Of a DNA stretch of 43,961 nt, positions 24,996 through 34,925 are shown piece after piece. The translations under genes were made by a program, and so were the position numbers. The notes under the pieces are model-generated. The model searched no databases. It saw only the letters and a program-made list of their open reading frames with translations, and was not told the origin of the DNA. Position 1 is the first letter of the stretch. Every line of letters begins with the position of its first letter. Origin of the DNA: Weissella confusa (GTDB lineage Bacteria > Bacillota > Bacilli > Lactobacillales > Lactobacillaceae); NCBI GenBank assembly GCA_016466735.1, contig JAAOED010000020.1, positions 1 through 43,961 of the forward strand. Reading direction: 5' to 3'.

Positions 24996-25025
24996 ATAAT
25001 AAAATCACAATAAGCAATGTATCAA
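24996..25025 (-). promoter_or_regulatory. Probable promoter of the ABC/ligase/acyltransferase operon
   Basis: TTGATA (25020-25025), 18 bp, TATTAT (24996-25001). Further upstream CTTGTA-N6-TACAAG (25099-25116) is an inverted repeat of unknown meaning. The rest of 24953-25170 is AT-rich and shows nothing else I can name. Confidence 0.5.
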
Positions 25026-25169
25026 GATAAACTTAAACCCAACTTCAGTAAAACTCACGCTTACTTAATGTAAATTTCATTATTTTTTCATTAAACCACT
25101 TGTAAAAGTATACAAGAATATTCAAACATACAACACCCTTTCAAACACATGCGTAGTCATAAGAGCGCA

Positions 25170-25204
25170 AAAAAAGCCGCCGAACCCGAAAGTTCAGCGG
25201 CTTA
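25170..25204 (-). terminator. Flavodoxin terminator
   Basis: AAGCCGCTGAACTT / GGGTTCGGCGGCTT stem followed by a T7 run on the minus strand. Confidence 0.9.
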
Positions 25205-25229
25205 AGTTGTTAATAAATTGTTGTTGTAA

Positions 25230-25682
25230 TTAAGCGTTAGCCTTTTCAATCAAAGCCTTCGTGAATGCTTGCAACTCTTCAGTTGCTTCAACATCAGGGC
25301 TCAAGTTAACCTTGACACCATCGGCACCCTTAGTAGCGCCTGACTTCTCAAATTGCGCTTCGAACTTGTCGATAGCAACGGCAAAGTCCTTACCGTAGAA
25401 GTCATCACCAGAACCTGAAACACCATAGACAATACCAGTCAAATCAGCGTCTTCCAAGTCCTCAAAGAAGTCCAGTGACTCATCAGGAACAGTTCCCTTG
25501 TCAAACGTGTAAGGTACAACCACCACGATGTCAGTCTCATCGGCTGAAATGTCGTGTGGGTCAATCATTGAGATGTCTTCCTTCGTCACTTCAACACCTT
25601 CTGATTCGAACGTGTCGATGATAACGTCCGCAACATCTTCATTGTTACCAGTAATTGTAGCGTAAAATACACGAGCCTTCAT
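25230..25682 (-). CDS. Flavodoxin
   Basis: This 150-aa FMN-binding electron carrier has the phosphate loop TITGNNEDVA (~9-18) and later FMN-contacting segments PYTFDKGTVPD and GVSGSGDDFYG. It is strongly acidic, typical of flavodoxins. It may supply electrons to enzymes such as IspG/IspH or class I ribonucleotide reductase partners; nothing here identifies the partner. Monocistronic, with a strong promoter overlapped by an inverted repeat (25711-25758) and a terminator. Confidence 0.93.
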   Translation of the reverse strand: MKARVFYATITGNNEDVADVIIDTFESEGVEVTKEDISMIDPHDISADETDIVVVVPYTFDKGTVPDESLDFFEDLEDADLTGIVYGVSGSGDDFYGKDFAVAIDKFEAQFEKSGATKGADGVKVNLSPDVEATEELQAFTKALIEKANA

Positions 25683-25710
25683 GATAATCTACCTCTTTTA
25701 AAATCTGTCA

Positions 25711-25758
25711 TTTCGTATTTGTTGATACAAGTATATTGCGAATACGAAACACTTTCAA
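25711..25758 (-). promoter_or_regulatory. Flavodoxin promoter with a flanking 9-bp inverted repeat
   Basis: TTGAAA (25753-25758), 17 bp, TATACT (25730-25735). TTTCGTATT (25711-25719) and AATACGAAA (25741-25749) are a perfect inverted repeat on either side of the -10, 30 bp centre to centre. A dimeric or looping repressor could bind here. Confidence 0.7.
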
Positions 25759-25759
25759 A

Positions 25760-27757
25760 TTAAAAGGGGTGGTTATCGTATTCGATCCAAGATTCGTGTG
25801 AATCTTGAATACGCTTAAACATCTTTTGCATGTCCAAAGTTGAGAACGTTACCAAAACAGGGCGTCCGTGTGGGCAGTTGTATGGGTTCTCTGAGTGTGA
25901 CAATTGATCAATCAAGCCCTTGGCCTCGAAGTCATTCATTGACCAGTTAGCCTTGATTGATCGCTTGCAGGCCATCATAATCGCCGTACGCTCACGGAAC
26001 TGGGCAGTCGTTAGATTACCATCACGCAAAATCCAATCAACCATTTCACGAATCGTATCTTCTTCTTGTCCCTTCTCAAACCACCCCGGGTGTTCACGGA
26101 CAATCACCGCGTCGTCCCCAAATGGCTCCAAATGCAACCCAACCTTAGCTAGCTCGGCTTCGTGTGATTGAATCTTCAAGATATCGATCTTAGGATATTC
26201 CAACACGATTGGCACCAGCAACTTCTGCATTTCCATGCCGACTTTACCAATTTCTTCACGGTAGTACTCATATTTCACACGCTCTTGGGCAGCGTGTTGG
26301 TCAATCAAGTACAAACCTTCTTCAGATTGCGCAAACAAGAACGTACCGTGCATTTGACCAATATAGTCAAGCTTGGGGAAACTTTGCCCGTGCTCATCAA
26401 CAGCCGTAATGCTGTCATCCTTCAGGTCTAGTGATTCTTGCTCGGCTGCCATCGTCACGCCCCCTTCATCAAAGGGGTTAACTGCATCGGCATCTTGATA
26501 CTTTTCAGCGAATTCACTCACCGCGGTTCCTTCTAGCTCATCCGCATTATGCACAACAACCGGCGCGATATCGTCAACCGAGAAGTTATCAGCCAATTTT
26601 TCGTAATCCGCCGTCGACATAGGGGCTGGGTGATTGGCAGGTGTGTCCGGTTCATATGAGCTAACATATGGCTTTGACGCTTCGTTTAGCTGCGCCAAGA
26701 ACGCCTCGTCATTTTCAGCTGCGTTTTGCTCCTCGCCTAGATAGTTTTCATAGGCGTTCGGAATCAAATTCTGGTTCGCAAAGCGTTCCTTAACTGTCCG
26801 CTCAATCAAATCCATCAACTGACTTTCCTTAGAAAGACGAACTTCATGCTTTTGTGGGTGCACGTTCACATCGACCAATAGCGGATCCATCGTAATTTGC
26901 AAAACAGCAATTGGGAAACGACCGACCATCAACTTTGATCCATACCCCTTAACAAGAGCGCGACTCAGGTTGAAGTTCTTGATATAACGTCCGTTAATCA
27001 AAATTGAAATGTATGAACGATTAGCACGCGTCAATTCAGGCAGTGAGATATAACCGTTCAACTCAAAGTCATTGTCCTCAGCCTGAATTGCCAACATCTT
27101 ACGGGCTTGTTGTACACCGTAAATCGAAGCAATGACCTGTTGTAGATTGCCGTTACCTGCTGTACGCATTACTTCGTTGCCGTTGTGTGATAGACGGAAT
27201 GAAATATCAGGATAACTCATCGCTAAACGATTAATCACATCCACAATCTGTGCTAATTCCGTCGATTGTGACTTCAAGTACTTCAAACGGGCTGGGGTGT
27301 TAAAGAACAGCTCTGACACCGTAATATCGGTTCCCTTGCGTGCCCCAGTACCGACTTCTTCAAGTAGTTCCCCACCCTTGAAGTGAACACGCGTACCTTG
27401 TGGCGCATCAGCCGTCGCCGTTTCTAGGATAACATCCGCAACTGACGCGATTGATGGCAAGGCTTCACCACGGAACCCCAACGAGTGCACACGGAACAAA
27501 TCATTACGTGACGTAATCTTAGACGTCGCATGACGCAAGAACGCTTTCTTAACTTGATCAGCCTCAATACCATCACCATCGTCAATAATGCGAATCGACT
27601 TTACACCAGCCTCTTCAACCAGCACATCGATTTGATGACTGTTAGCATCAATTGCATTTTCAACCAATTCTTTGACGACAGATGCAGGTCGTTCAATAAC
27701 CTCACCGGCCGCAATTTGGTTAGCTAAAATATCTGATAATTCATGAATTTCTGCCAT
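25760..27757 (-). CDS. mutL: DNA mismatch repair protein MutL
   Basis: This 665-aa protein has a GHKL ATPase N-terminus: ELVENAIDANS, DDGDGIE, RHATSKI, SLGFRGEALPSIASV, and GTDITVSELFFNTPARLKYLK. A ~150-residue acidic linker follows, then the dimerisation domain. There, DQHAAQERVKYE matches the endonuclease motif DQHA(X)2E(X)4E of MutL homologues lacking MutH. ACKRSIKA and CPHGRPV support the nicking site. It nicks the new strand after MutS recognises a mismatch. Located 15 nt after mutS in one operon. Confidence 0.97.
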   Translation of the reverse strand: MAEIHELSDILANQIAAGEVIERPASVVKELVENAIDANSHQIDVLVEEAGVKSIRIIDDGDGIEADQVKKAFLRHATSKITSRNDLFRVHSLGFRGEALPSIASVADVILETATADAPQGTRVHFKGGELLEEVGTGARKGTDITVSELFFNTPARLKYLKSQSTELAQIVDVINRLAMSYPDISFRLSHNGNEVMRTAGNGNLQQVIASIYGVQQARKMLAIQAEDNDFELNGYISLPELTRANRSYISILINGRYIKNFNLSRALVKGYGSKLMVGRFPIAVLQITMDPLLVDVNVHPQKHEVRLSKESQLMDLIERTVKERFANQNLIPNAYENYLGEEQNAAENDEAFLAQLNEASKPYVSSYEPDTPANHPAPMSTADYEKLADNFSVDDIAPVVVHNADELEGTAVSEFAEKYQDADAVNPFDEGGVTMAAEQESLDLKDDSITAVDEHGQSFPKLDYIGQMHGTFLFAQSEEGLYLIDQHAAQERVKYEYYREEIGKVGMEMQKLLVPIVLEYPKIDILKIQSHEAELAKVGLHLEPFGDDAVIVREHPGWFEKGQEEDTIREMVDWILRDGNLTTAQFRERTAIMMACKRSIKANWSMNDFEAKGLIDQLSHSENPYNCPHGRPVLVTFSTLDMQKMFKRIQDSHESWIEYDNHPF

Positions 27758-27772
27758 AACGCAGCCCTCTTA

Positions 27773-30409
27773 TTACTTCATTTGCTTTTGCCACTCATTT
27801 AGTTTCATCATCGCATCAAGTGGCGTCATCGTTGCGATGTTGGTTTGCTTAATTTCATCCAAAATGGCTTGTAGCGCAGGATCAACTGCTGGTTCCAACG
27901 CAAACAAGTCAAGCTGCGTATCTTCTTCAACAACTGACTCAGGTGTCGGCGTAACTGGTAGTTCAGCTACTGGTTCAGCTAACTCGGCTGATACTGGTTG
28001 TGGTTGTACTAACGTTTCTGAAATCGTCACATCTTGGGCTTCAAGACTTGCCAAAATATCAGATGCCCGGGCAATCAATGAGTCTGGCAAGCCAGCCAAC
28101 TTCGCCACGTTAATACCGTAACTTTGGTCAGCTGGACCTGTCAAAACCTTGTGTGAAAAGACCAATTCACCATTCTCTTCCGTTGCACCAACGTGGACAT
28201 TGCGCAAATGATCAAGCTCATCTGACAATGCCGTCAATTCGTGATAGTGAGTTGAGAAGAGCGTCTTGGCCTTGGTGTTATTGTGAACATACTCAATAAT
28301 CGCTTGTGCCAAAGCCATACCGTCATACGTTGCCGTTCCGCGGCCCAACTCATCAAACAAAATCAGTGAACGCTTCGTCGCATTTTGCAACGCTGTATTG
28401 GCTTCGGCCATTTCAACCATGAACGTTGAATTTCCAGAAATCAAATCATCGGCAGCCCCGATACGGGTGAAGATTTGATCGAAGATTGGTAGTTCCGCCT
28501 CACTAGCAGGGACATATGATCCAATTTGTGCCATCACGACTGTCAAGGCTAATTGGCGCATGTACGTTGACTTACCAGACATGTTCGGTCCAGTAATCAG
28601 CATAATCGTTTCGTCTTCGTCCATGTAGACGTCGTTGGCAACGTATGATTGGTGGCCCAACACCTTTTCAACAACCGGGTGGCGACCATCCTTGATAACC
28701 AACTTTTGGCTATCAACCAAGGTTGGACGGGTGAACTTGTACTGCTCAGCTACCGTCGCAAGTGATTGCAAAACGTCCAGTTCAGCCAAAGTTGCCGCCA
28801 ACTTTTGAATACGGGCAATGTTGTCCTTAATCTGGTCACGTACCTCGGTGAACAATTGGTATTCCAAATCGCTCGACTTTGTTTCAGCTTCCAGAATGAT
28901 TTGCTCGCGTTCCTTCAATTCAGGCGTGATGAAACGTTCGGCATTTGCCAACGTTTGCTTACGCGTGTAACGGTCAGGGTCAAGCTTACCAATGTTAGCC
29001 TTCGTAACTTCAATGTAGTAACCAAAGACCTTGTTGAAACCAATCTTTAATGTACTAATACCAGTGGCTTCACGTTCTTTGGCTTCCAGCTCGGCTAGCC
29101 ACTTCTTACCGCCCTTCATCACATCGCGGTACTCATCCAAACGGCTGTTATATCCTGAGCGAATCACACCACCGTCAGTAACTGAAATAGGTGGTTCCTC
29201 GGCAATCGCCTTTGAAATCAAGATTTCGATATCTGACACTGGATCCATGCGACGTAGCAAGTCACCAAAGACAGCTGGGTCTAAATCACCAAGCGTCACC
29301 ATAATATCCGGCACTTGGCGCAATGAATTACGTAGTTGCAATAAGTCACGACCATTCGCCGTACCATAGGCGACACGGCCAGCCAAACGTTCCAAATCAT
29401 AAACAGACTTCAACGTTTCTTGCAAAGCCGCGCGTGAGAAGAAGTCCTTTAACAATTCACCAATCTTGTCATAGCGGGCTTCAATGGTCTCACGATCAAG
29501 CAACGGTTGCTCCAACCATTGCTTCAATGCACGCCCCCCCATCGCTGTCTTGGTATTATCCAACAACCATAAAAGTGTGCCTGAACGTTGTTGCGTACGC
29601 AAGTTAACCGTCAATTCCAAGTTAGCACGTGAATTACGGTCTAACTTGAGGTATTGCGCAATCTCATAAGGCGTTGCCATCTGCAAGTGATCCAATGAAC
29701 GCTTTTGCGTTGTGAACAAATAAGCCAACAAAATATCAGCCGCTTCTTTTTGTTCTGGCACTTCCAGCTGTTGCGTCAAATATGACGTTTCAGCGTTGGC
29801 TGGCCCTTCTTCTTGCTTAGAAACCAAGATACCCAAACTTGTGAGGTTGGCCATCAATTCATCGGGCAACTCAGCGTTCGTCACAATTTCCTTCGTCTCC
29901 AAACGGCTGATTTCATTCAAAACGCCGTTCGTTGCTGAAACCGACGTCGCCTTCACTTCACCAGTTGAAAGGTCCGCATAAGCCAGTCCAAAGCCACCAA
30001 CTGGCGTCATTGATAAGCTAACCAAGTAGTTGTTTTCCTTAGCCGCATCCGCTGTGTTGCGCATACGTGTTCCAGGTGTCACCAGTTGGACAACCTCACG
30101 GCGAACCATCCCCTCAGCTTCAGCCGGATTTTCCATTTGCTCAACAACGGCAACCTTATAACCCTTATCAACCAGAATATCGATATAGTTTTGTGCGGCG
30201 TGGTGAGGCACACCCGCCATCGGAATTGGTTCAGCAGAATTCTTATTACGTTGTGTCAACGTCAACTCCAAAAGTTGTGACCCTAACACCGCGTCATCAT
30301 TAAATAATTCATAAAAATCGCCTAGACGATAAAACAAAAACGCATCAGGGTATTGCGCCTTAATTTCGTTATATTGTTTCATCATTGGTGTTTCTTTTGG
30401 CTTAGCCAT
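27773..30409 (-). CDS. mutS: DNA mismatch repair protein MutS
   Basis: This 878-aa protein recognises mismatches. The N-terminal mismatch-binding segment [14 protein letters not shown] has the Phe-x-Glu wedge. The clamp and lever region covers ~250-560. The ATPase contains [25 protein letters not shown] and [10 protein letters not shown] long C-terminal tail (~800-878) is acidic and Pro/Thr/Val-rich with a terminal helix. It is first of the mutSL pair. The start is 34 nt after the terminator of the preceding operon, with no recognisable promoter in between. Confidence 0.97.
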   Translation of the reverse strand: MAKPKETPMMKQYNEIKAQYPDAFLFYRLGDFYELFNDDAVLGSQLLELTLTQRNKNSAEPIPMAGVPHHAAQNYIDILVDKGYKVAVVEQMENPAEAEGMVRREVVQLVTPGTRMRNTADAAKENNYLVSLSMTPVGGFGLAYADLSTGEVKATSVSATNGVLNEISRLETKEIVTNAELPDELMANLTSLGILVSKQEEGPANAETSYLTQQLEVPEQKEAADILLAYLFTTQKRSLDHLQMATPYEIAQYLKLDRNSRANLELTVNLRTQQRSGTLLWLLDNTKTAMGGRALKQWLEQPLLDRETIEARYDKIGELLKDFFSRAALQETLKSVYDLERLAGRVAYGTANGRDLLQLRNSLRQVPDIMVTLGDLDPAVFGDLLRRMDPVSDIEILISKAIAEEPPISVTDGGVIRSGYNSRLDEYRDVMKGGKKWLAELEAKEREATGISTLKIGFNKVFGYYIEVTKANIGKLDPDRYTRKQTLANAERFITPELKEREQIILEAETKSSDLEYQLFTEVRDQIKDNIARIQKLAATLAELDVLQSLATVAEQYKFTRPTLVDSQKLVIKDGRHPVVEKVLGHQSYVANDVYMDEDETIMLITGPNMSGKSTYMRQLALTVVMAQIGSYVPASEAELPIFDQIFTRIGAADDLISGNSTFMVEMAEANTALQNATKRSLILFDELGRGTATYDGMALAQAIIEYVHNNTKAKTLFSTHYHELTALSDELDHLRNVHVGATEENGELVFSHKVLTGPADQSYGINVAKLAGLPDSLIARASDILASLEAQDVTISETLVQPQPVSAELAEPVAELPVTPTPESVVEEDTQLDLFALEPAVDPALQAILDEIKQTNIATMTPLDAMMKLNEWQKQMK

Positions 30410-30440
30410 TATGCAAACTTTCCTTCCCCATCAAAATGTG

Positions 30441-30475
30441 CAAAAACGCCCACCGGTTCAGCGCCGGTAAGCGTT
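30441..30475 (-). terminator. Terminator-like hairpin between yceD and mutS
   Basis: AACGCTTACCGG / CCGGTGGGCGTT (12 bp with two G-T pairs), a 7-nt loop, then TTTTTGC on the minus strand. Confidence 0.85.
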
Positions 30476-30481
30476 CATTTT

Positions 30482-31024
30482 TTAATCTTCGTCCTTGAAC
30501 AAATCTGCCAAGCCAGCCAAAGGTGTATTGGCTTGTGCTGGTGCTTCTTCTTGCTTTTGTTCAAAATCGTCTTCAGAAATGACAGCCCAGCCCTTACCTT
30601 CTGGCATTGGTTGGTCCTTCTCTTCTTCCGTCAAGACTTGAAGTGGCACTGACAAGGCAACGTATTCCATCAATGCTTGATCAAAATCAATCAACCCATC
30701 TTCAATCAAAATAACTGAGTCTTCGATTTCGTAACGATCAGCGTGCTCTTCGTTTTGCAAGTAAACTTCATCGATATCGAAATCAACATCCATTTCAACC
30801 GGCGTCAATGAACGCGTTGATGGCGTCACCAACTTACCCTTCACGTTAGCGTGAATAATGATATCTTCACGATCAGCTTGCGCAAATCCAGTAACCGTCA
30901 GCGGTGTAACGTCCAATACAACGTCACCAAAAGTTGCCAACAAAGGCTCCTTCAAATCAACGACCTCACTGAATTGCAATGATTCAGTCTTGTACTTTTG
31001 GAGTTCAGCATATTGCCACTTCAT
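30482..31024 (-). CDS. yceD: YceD/DUF177 family protein
   Basis: This 180-aa acidic protein belongs to the YceD (DUF177) family, linked to 23S rRNA accumulation and usually encoded before rpmF. Recognised by VDVDFDIDEVYL-like and DGLIDFDQALMEYVALSVPLQVL segments. Here no rpmF follows; the next genes are mutS-mutL after a terminator. It is 4 nt downstream of tmcAL and ends the yqeG operon. The C-terminus ends PLAGLADLF, a common YceD ending. Confidence 0.85.
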   Translation of the reverse strand: MKWQYAELQKYKTESLQFSEVVDLKEPLLATFGDVVLDVTPLTVTGFAQADREDIIIHANVKGKLVTPSTRSLTPVEMDVDFDIDEVYLQNEEHADRYEIEDSVILIEDGLIDFDQALMEYVALSVPLQVLTEEEKDQPMPEGKGWAVISEDDFEQKQEEAPAQANTPLAGLADLFKDED

Positions 31025-31028
31025 GTGA

Positions 31029-32222
31029 TTATCCTCTTTCTATAAAAACTGGAATACGTCCCGTATCTAGCGGTGACGCTTTGTCCTGACGTGTCCGTGA
31101 GAACTGTTGATACAAGCGACCAGCTCGGTAATCAAGCATTAAGATTCCAGTCAGGTCATCCTTCTCAACTTTATGTATCAACGGCAACGTGAATGACTCA
31201 CGTTGTTGCTTCAAATATCGGCGACCGATCGTTGTTGCACCTAACATGCGCAAATAAGGTCGTTGCATCGCCGTTTGCATCTCAGCATCCGTTATATTCA
31301 AAACAGTGTACAACAGCGTGCGTTGCAAGCGCGCCTGCGTATAACGCTTTGACTTAAACGTTGTCATAAACGTCTCATAGTCAGCTGTTGTGTCCCGTTC
31401 AATGGTTTCTTTAAGACGGTAGGCCAACCCGTCGGTCAATTGATAAATGTTTTCCAATTCGTCGATTGGCGTGGTCAATACCTTATAACGCAACGCATCA
31501 TACCACGTTTCAGACCAATCAGCCGTTTGTGCACCTTGTGCTAACCATTCAGCTGCAGGTTGCGAAACATAGTCAGCAAATGCCGTTGCTGGCGCCTCCT
31601 GATTAATCAACTCACGTAGCGCAGTCGCACTCGCAATGTGATCATCCGAAAGCGTCGTATCGTGATACCCGGCTTTAATACGTTGAATCGGTTGGAGGCG
31701 AATTTGATTCACCAACCCAAGTTCAATAACCGCTGTGGCATAAGCAAAGCCCAACATATCATTTGGATCCGTCAATCGGAATCCAACAACCTCGGCCAGA
31801 ACATCATTAAATGCTGTGGCATAGGTCTGTGAATAATCAGCTGAGAAATGTTCATCCTCTGCCAAACGGTCACGGGCCTGCTGTGCGAGTGCTAAGAAAT
31901 CCAACTCAGCATGCTCGGCGCCAAAAACGATACTTGAAACGCCGGCATCCGCTAACAGTTGTACGGCACCACGCGCAAAAATATGGGCTGGTTGCACAGC
32001 AAAAGCGAAGGGGAGTTCAAAAACGATATCAACCCCACCCGCTAACGCTAATTCCGTACGTCGCCACTTATCAAAAACGGCAGGTAACCCACGTTGCACA
32101 TAGTTACCGCTCATGACCGCCACAACTGTATCAGCTCCGGTAACCGTCTTTGCTTGGGCGACATGGTAGGCATGTCCATTATGGAATGGATTATATTCAG
32201 TTACTAACCCAACTGCCTCCAT
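31029..32222 (-). CDS. tmcAL: tRNA(Met) cytidine acetate ligase TmcAL (YlbM)
   Basis: This 397-aa enzyme uses acetate and ATP to make ac4C34 in the anticodon of elongator tRNA-Met. The nucleotidyltransferase core is plain: GLVTEYNPFHNGHAYH with the HxGH motif, MSGNYVQRGLPAVFDKW, and ELPFAFAVQPAHIFA. The C-terminal helical half binds tRNA. It follows yqeM (15 nt) in the conserved cluster and precedes yceD. Confidence 0.93.
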   Translation of the reverse strand: MEAVGLVTEYNPFHNGHAYHVAQAKTVTGADTVVAVMSGNYVQRGLPAVFDKWRRTELALAGGVDIVFELPFAFAVQPAHIFARGAVQLLADAGVSSIVFGAEHAELDFLALAQQARDRLAEDEHFSADYSQTYATAFNDVLAEVVGFRLTDPNDMLGFAYATAVIELGLVNQIRLQPIQRIKAGYHDTTLSDDHIASATALRELINQEAPATAFADYVSQPAAEWLAQGAQTADWSETWYDALRYKVLTTPIDELENIYQLTDGLAYRLKETIERDTTADYETFMTTFKSKRYTQARLQRTLLYTVLNITDAEMQTAMQRPYLRMLGATTIGRRYLKQQRESFTLPLIHKVEKDDLTGILMLDYRAGRLYQQFSRTRQDKASPLDTGRIPVFIERG

Positions 32223-32237
32223 GTTGTCCTCCGTACC

Positions 32238-32984
32238 TTACGCTTTCGTTGCGTTAAAGAACCAGCGTGGTGACTCATCAGTCACCTCTGATCGACCAAA
32301 GTCAGCCGTCACTTCAATGTTCGTGAAGCCCGCTTCAGTCAACAAACGCTTGTATGTGTCCAAAGAATATGTGCGTTCAGTGTGTACTTCTTGCAATTGT
32401 TGGAAGCCATCAATGTCTTCGTTATAAACAAAGAATGTCAATTCATGTTCCACCGTATGCGGTTGTTCTTCAACCCCATATGATGACCACATAAACGCAG
32501 TTTCATCATCATGCCAGTTATACATATAACCAGGATAATAAACGTCCGTTTGCCATGGTGAAATCACATCAAACAAGAATTGCCCACCGTCTTCTAAGTG
32601 CTCAGCAACTTGCTTAAACGCCATCAACGTTTCGTCTTCATTAGCCAAGTAATTAAATGAATCCGCAAATGATGTAATCGTTGCAAAACGCTCATCAAAG
32701 TCTGACCATTCACGCATGTCGCCTTCAATCAATGGCAAGTCCAACTCAGCTTCTTGCGCGTGTTGCGCAGCTAGTGCCAACATCTCAGTAGACAAGTCCA
32801 AGACTGAAATATCGGCATAACCAGCTTGCTTCAATTGAATCGCCAAGCGTCCTGCACCACCGGCTAGCTCCAATAACTTACCATCCTTGTTCTTAATGAA
32901 CTTGGTTGCATATTGGAACCAATCTGCGTAGGCTGCTTCGTCAAACAAGTCGTCATACAGCTTCGCAAAAGTTTGGTAATTCAT
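32238..32984 (-). CDS. yqeM: Class I SAM-dependent methyltransferase YqeM
   Basis: This 248-aa protein has motif I LLELAGGAGRLAIQL (~38-52), acidic motif II VLDLSTEM and a short motif post-I near EGDMREW. The family (YqeM) is always found beside rsfS, and its substrate is not established. The Gly-Ala-Gly loop carries Ala in place of the second Gly of GxGxG, which is common in these. The start shares one base with the rsfS stop (TAATG). Confidence 0.88.
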   Translation of the reverse strand: MNYQTFAKLYDDLFDEAAYADWFQYATKFIKNKDGKLLELAGGAGRLAIQLKQAGYADISVLDLSTEMLALAAQHAQEAELDLPLIEGDMREWSDFDERFATITSFADSFNYLANEDETLMAFKQVAEHLEDGGQFLFDVISPWQTDVYYPGYMYNWHDDETAFMWSSYGVEEQPHTVEHELTFFVYNEDIDGFQQLQEVHTERTYSLDTYKRLLTEAGFTNIEVTADFGRSEVTDESPRWFFNATKA

Positions 32985-33355
32985 TAGAATTCTTCCTTAA
33001 CGATCCATTGGTCGATGTCGATTTCAGGTGCAGCACCCCACAACTTTTCCAAGTTGTAGAATTGGCGCATGTCGTCCTTAAAGACGTGCACAAACAAATC
33101 GCCAAAGTCCATCAAGACCCATTCACCTTCACGACGACCTTCGTGACGCTTCAACTCAAAACCAGCTTCAGCCATCTTGTCTTCAATTTCATCAACAATC
33201 GCCAAAACTTGACGTTGCGTTGGGGCATCCAAAATCAAGTATGCATCTGATACCAAGCTAATCTCGTGGATATCCAATGCGACCAAGTTTTCAGCGCGCT
33301 TTTGGTCAGCAGCCTTAACAGCCACTTCCAACATTTCGTTTACGTTGCTTTCCAT
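32984..33355 (-). CDS. rsfS: Ribosomal silencing factor RsfS
   Basis: This 123-aa protein of the Iojap/YbeB family binds L14 (uL14) on the 50S subunit and blocks subunit joining during starvation. Signature ALDIHEISLVSDAYLI and later GEWVLMDFGDLFVHVF are present. I set the start at MESNVNEML (33355), 2 nt after the yqeK stop; an earlier in-frame ATG lies inside yqeK. Length is normal for the family. Confidence 0.95.
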   Translation of the reverse strand: MESNVNEMLEVAVKAADQKRAENLVALDIHEISLVSDAYLILDAPTQRQVLAIVDEIEDKMAEAGFELKRHEGRREGEWVLMDFGDLFVHVFKDDMRQFYNLEKLWGAAPEIDIDQWIVKEEF

Positions 33356-33357
33356 TA

Positions 33358-33954
33358 TTACTTCACACTCCATGCGTTGTATGTCAAAAGCGTGCCCGGA
33401 TAAACCGGAACCTGCTTTTCAATTAAATAAGCAAGCGTGTGGCCCGTTTGCCACCCGACACTTGCTGCCAAGTCTTCAAATGCCAAGGCGCGAACTTCTT
33501 CAACACCTGGGAAATCGCGACCTGACTCAATATAGTCTGCCATGTAGATAATTTGGCTCAGCGTCGTCATGTATGGCGCACCAGTTGTGTGCTGACGAAT
33601 TGCTGTCAGGATATCTTCGTTTTCAATACCTAGCTCGTCCTTGACCATCTCGGCCCCGACGATACCATGCCAAACGTTGTTTCCCCAATTAACCAAATCT
33701 GGGTCCAATTGCTTTTCAGCAATCTTCGCCAAGAAATCAGCATCAGAGCGTTCCTTGGCGTAATCATGCGTCAAGGCTGCCACAGATGCTATCTCTGTAT
33801 CAACACCCCACTTTTCAGCCAAGGCCACAGCCATTTCCTCAACACGCAACACGTGTTGGAAACGGTACTCTGACATCGCTGCTTGGGCTGCTTCAACTAA
33901 GCTTTTACGCGAACCGTTATAGTAACGGCCCCGATAAATCATCTCGTTTGTCAT
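33358..33954 (-). CDS. yqeK: HD-domain hydrolase YqeK (Ap4A hydrolase)
   Basis: This 198-aa HD phosphohydrolase cleaves diadenosine tetraphosphate symmetrically in characterised homologues. Metal ligands are in RFQHVLRVE (His), ALTHDYAKE (HD) and the later NVWHGIVGAEM and HTTGAPYM. It overlaps the nadD end by 38 nt if the first ATG is used; MIYRGRYYNG, 12 nt later, is an alternative start. The pair nadD-yqeK is the standard order. Confidence 0.93.
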   Translation of the reverse strand: MTNEMIYRGRYYNGSRKSLVEAAQAAMSEYRFQHVLRVEEMAVALAEKWGVDTEIASVAALTHDYAKERSDADFLAKIAEKQLDPDLVNWGNNVWHGIVGAEMVKDELGIENEDILTAIRQHTTGAPYMTTLSQIIYMADYIESGRDFPGVEEVRALAFEDLAASVGWQTGHTLAYLIEKQVPVYPGTLLTYNAWSVK

Positions 33955-34582
33955 CCATGTATAACCCTTTTTCTACAATGTAGGCTGCTACCATGTCAGG
34001 TAGCAAATAGCGCACGCTTTGCTTATTAGCAATGCGCTTACGAATATCCGTTGAACTAATTTCAAGGTTTGGTACCTCAACCCATTCAACAGGATAATCT
34101 GTTACTCGTGGTTGTCCTGGGCGATTAACACCAACAAAGTGAACTAACTTAAGCAAGTCATCAATGCGATACCATGTCTTTAAGTACGCCACTTCATCAC
34201 CACCGATAATGAAATAGTATTCGTAGTTTGTGTGCTCCACCTTCAGTTGCAACATTGTGTTGTAGGTGTAGCTCTTGCCGCCGCGTTGTACTTCAAGCAA
34301 TTCAATACCAAAGCGACTGTTACCCGCAATGGCCGCTTGGACCATCTTGGCACGGTGCAATGGATCGATGGCGTGCTTCACATCAACGTGCGGTGGCTTA
34401 GCATTTGGCATGAAGTATACCTTGTCTAAGCCAAGCTTATCTGCCACCTGTTCAGCAATGACCAAGTGACCAACGTGTGGCGGATTAAACGTCCCACCCA
34501 AAATACCAATTTTCTTTGTTTCACCGATAAACGCACGCTCAGCTTGTGCTTGCGTGACGGTTTTTTCGATTGTATTAATCAT
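33917..34582 (-). CDS. nadD: Nicotinate-nucleotide adenylyltransferase
   Basis: This 221-aa enzyme adenylates nicotinate mononucleotide on the way to NAD. The core starts with GILGGTFNPPHVGHL (HxGH) and ends with SSTDIRKRI (ISSTxIR). There are about 25 extra residues before the first strand, in-frame from a good ATG at 34582, so the family domain begins near residue 26. It lies 27 nt after yhbY. Confidence 0.96.
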   Translation of the reverse strand: MINTIEKTVTQAQAERAFIGETKKIGILGGTFNPPHVGHLVIAEQVADKLGLDKVYFMPNAKPPHVDVKHAIDPLHRAKMVQAAIAGNSRFGIELLEVQRGGKSYTYNTMLQLKVEHTNYEYYFIIGGDEVAYLKTWYRIDDLLKLVHFVGVNRPGQPRVTDYPVEWVEVPNLEISSTDIRKRIANKQSVRYLLPDMVAAYIVEKGLYMDDKRDDLSGPLL

Positions 34583-34609
34583 GCCCGAACCCCCGTTTCG
34601 AGAGTGATA

Positions 34610-34924
34610 TTAAATCTTTTGTACAGCCACTGAGTAGTGACGGTTTTCCTTGTCAGCTGATTCACCAAACAACACCAACGTGTGTCCAATTGTTTGTACA
34701 ACTTGGATGTCCGTGTTTTCTTCGATGAATTCCTTCAAAGCTTCAACTTCAACGTCTGAGTTTGCCAAGATGTTAACCTTGAACAACTCACGCTTGTTGA
34801 TGGCATCTTCTAGTTGATCCAACCAGTTTTGTGTCAATCCTTGCTTACCAATGCTAAACAATGGACGCATGTCATGTGCTGATGCACGCAAGTAACGCTT
34901 TTGCTTTCCGCGTAGTGAAATCAT
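34610..34924 (-). CDS. yhbY: YhbY/CRM-domain RNA-binding protein
   Basis: This 104-aa single-CRM protein associates with pre-50S ribosomal particles. Sequence LRGKQKRYLRASAHDMRPLFSIGKQGLT carries the GxxG loop of the family. The stop of yqeH precedes its ATG by 1 nt. Length and context are typical. Confidence 0.95.
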   Translation of the reverse strand: MISLRGKQKRYLRASAHDMRPLFSIGKQGLTQNWLDQLEDAINKRELFKVNILANSDVEVEALKEFIEENTDIQVVQTIGHTLVLFGESADKENRHYSVAVQKI

Positions 34925-34925
34925 A

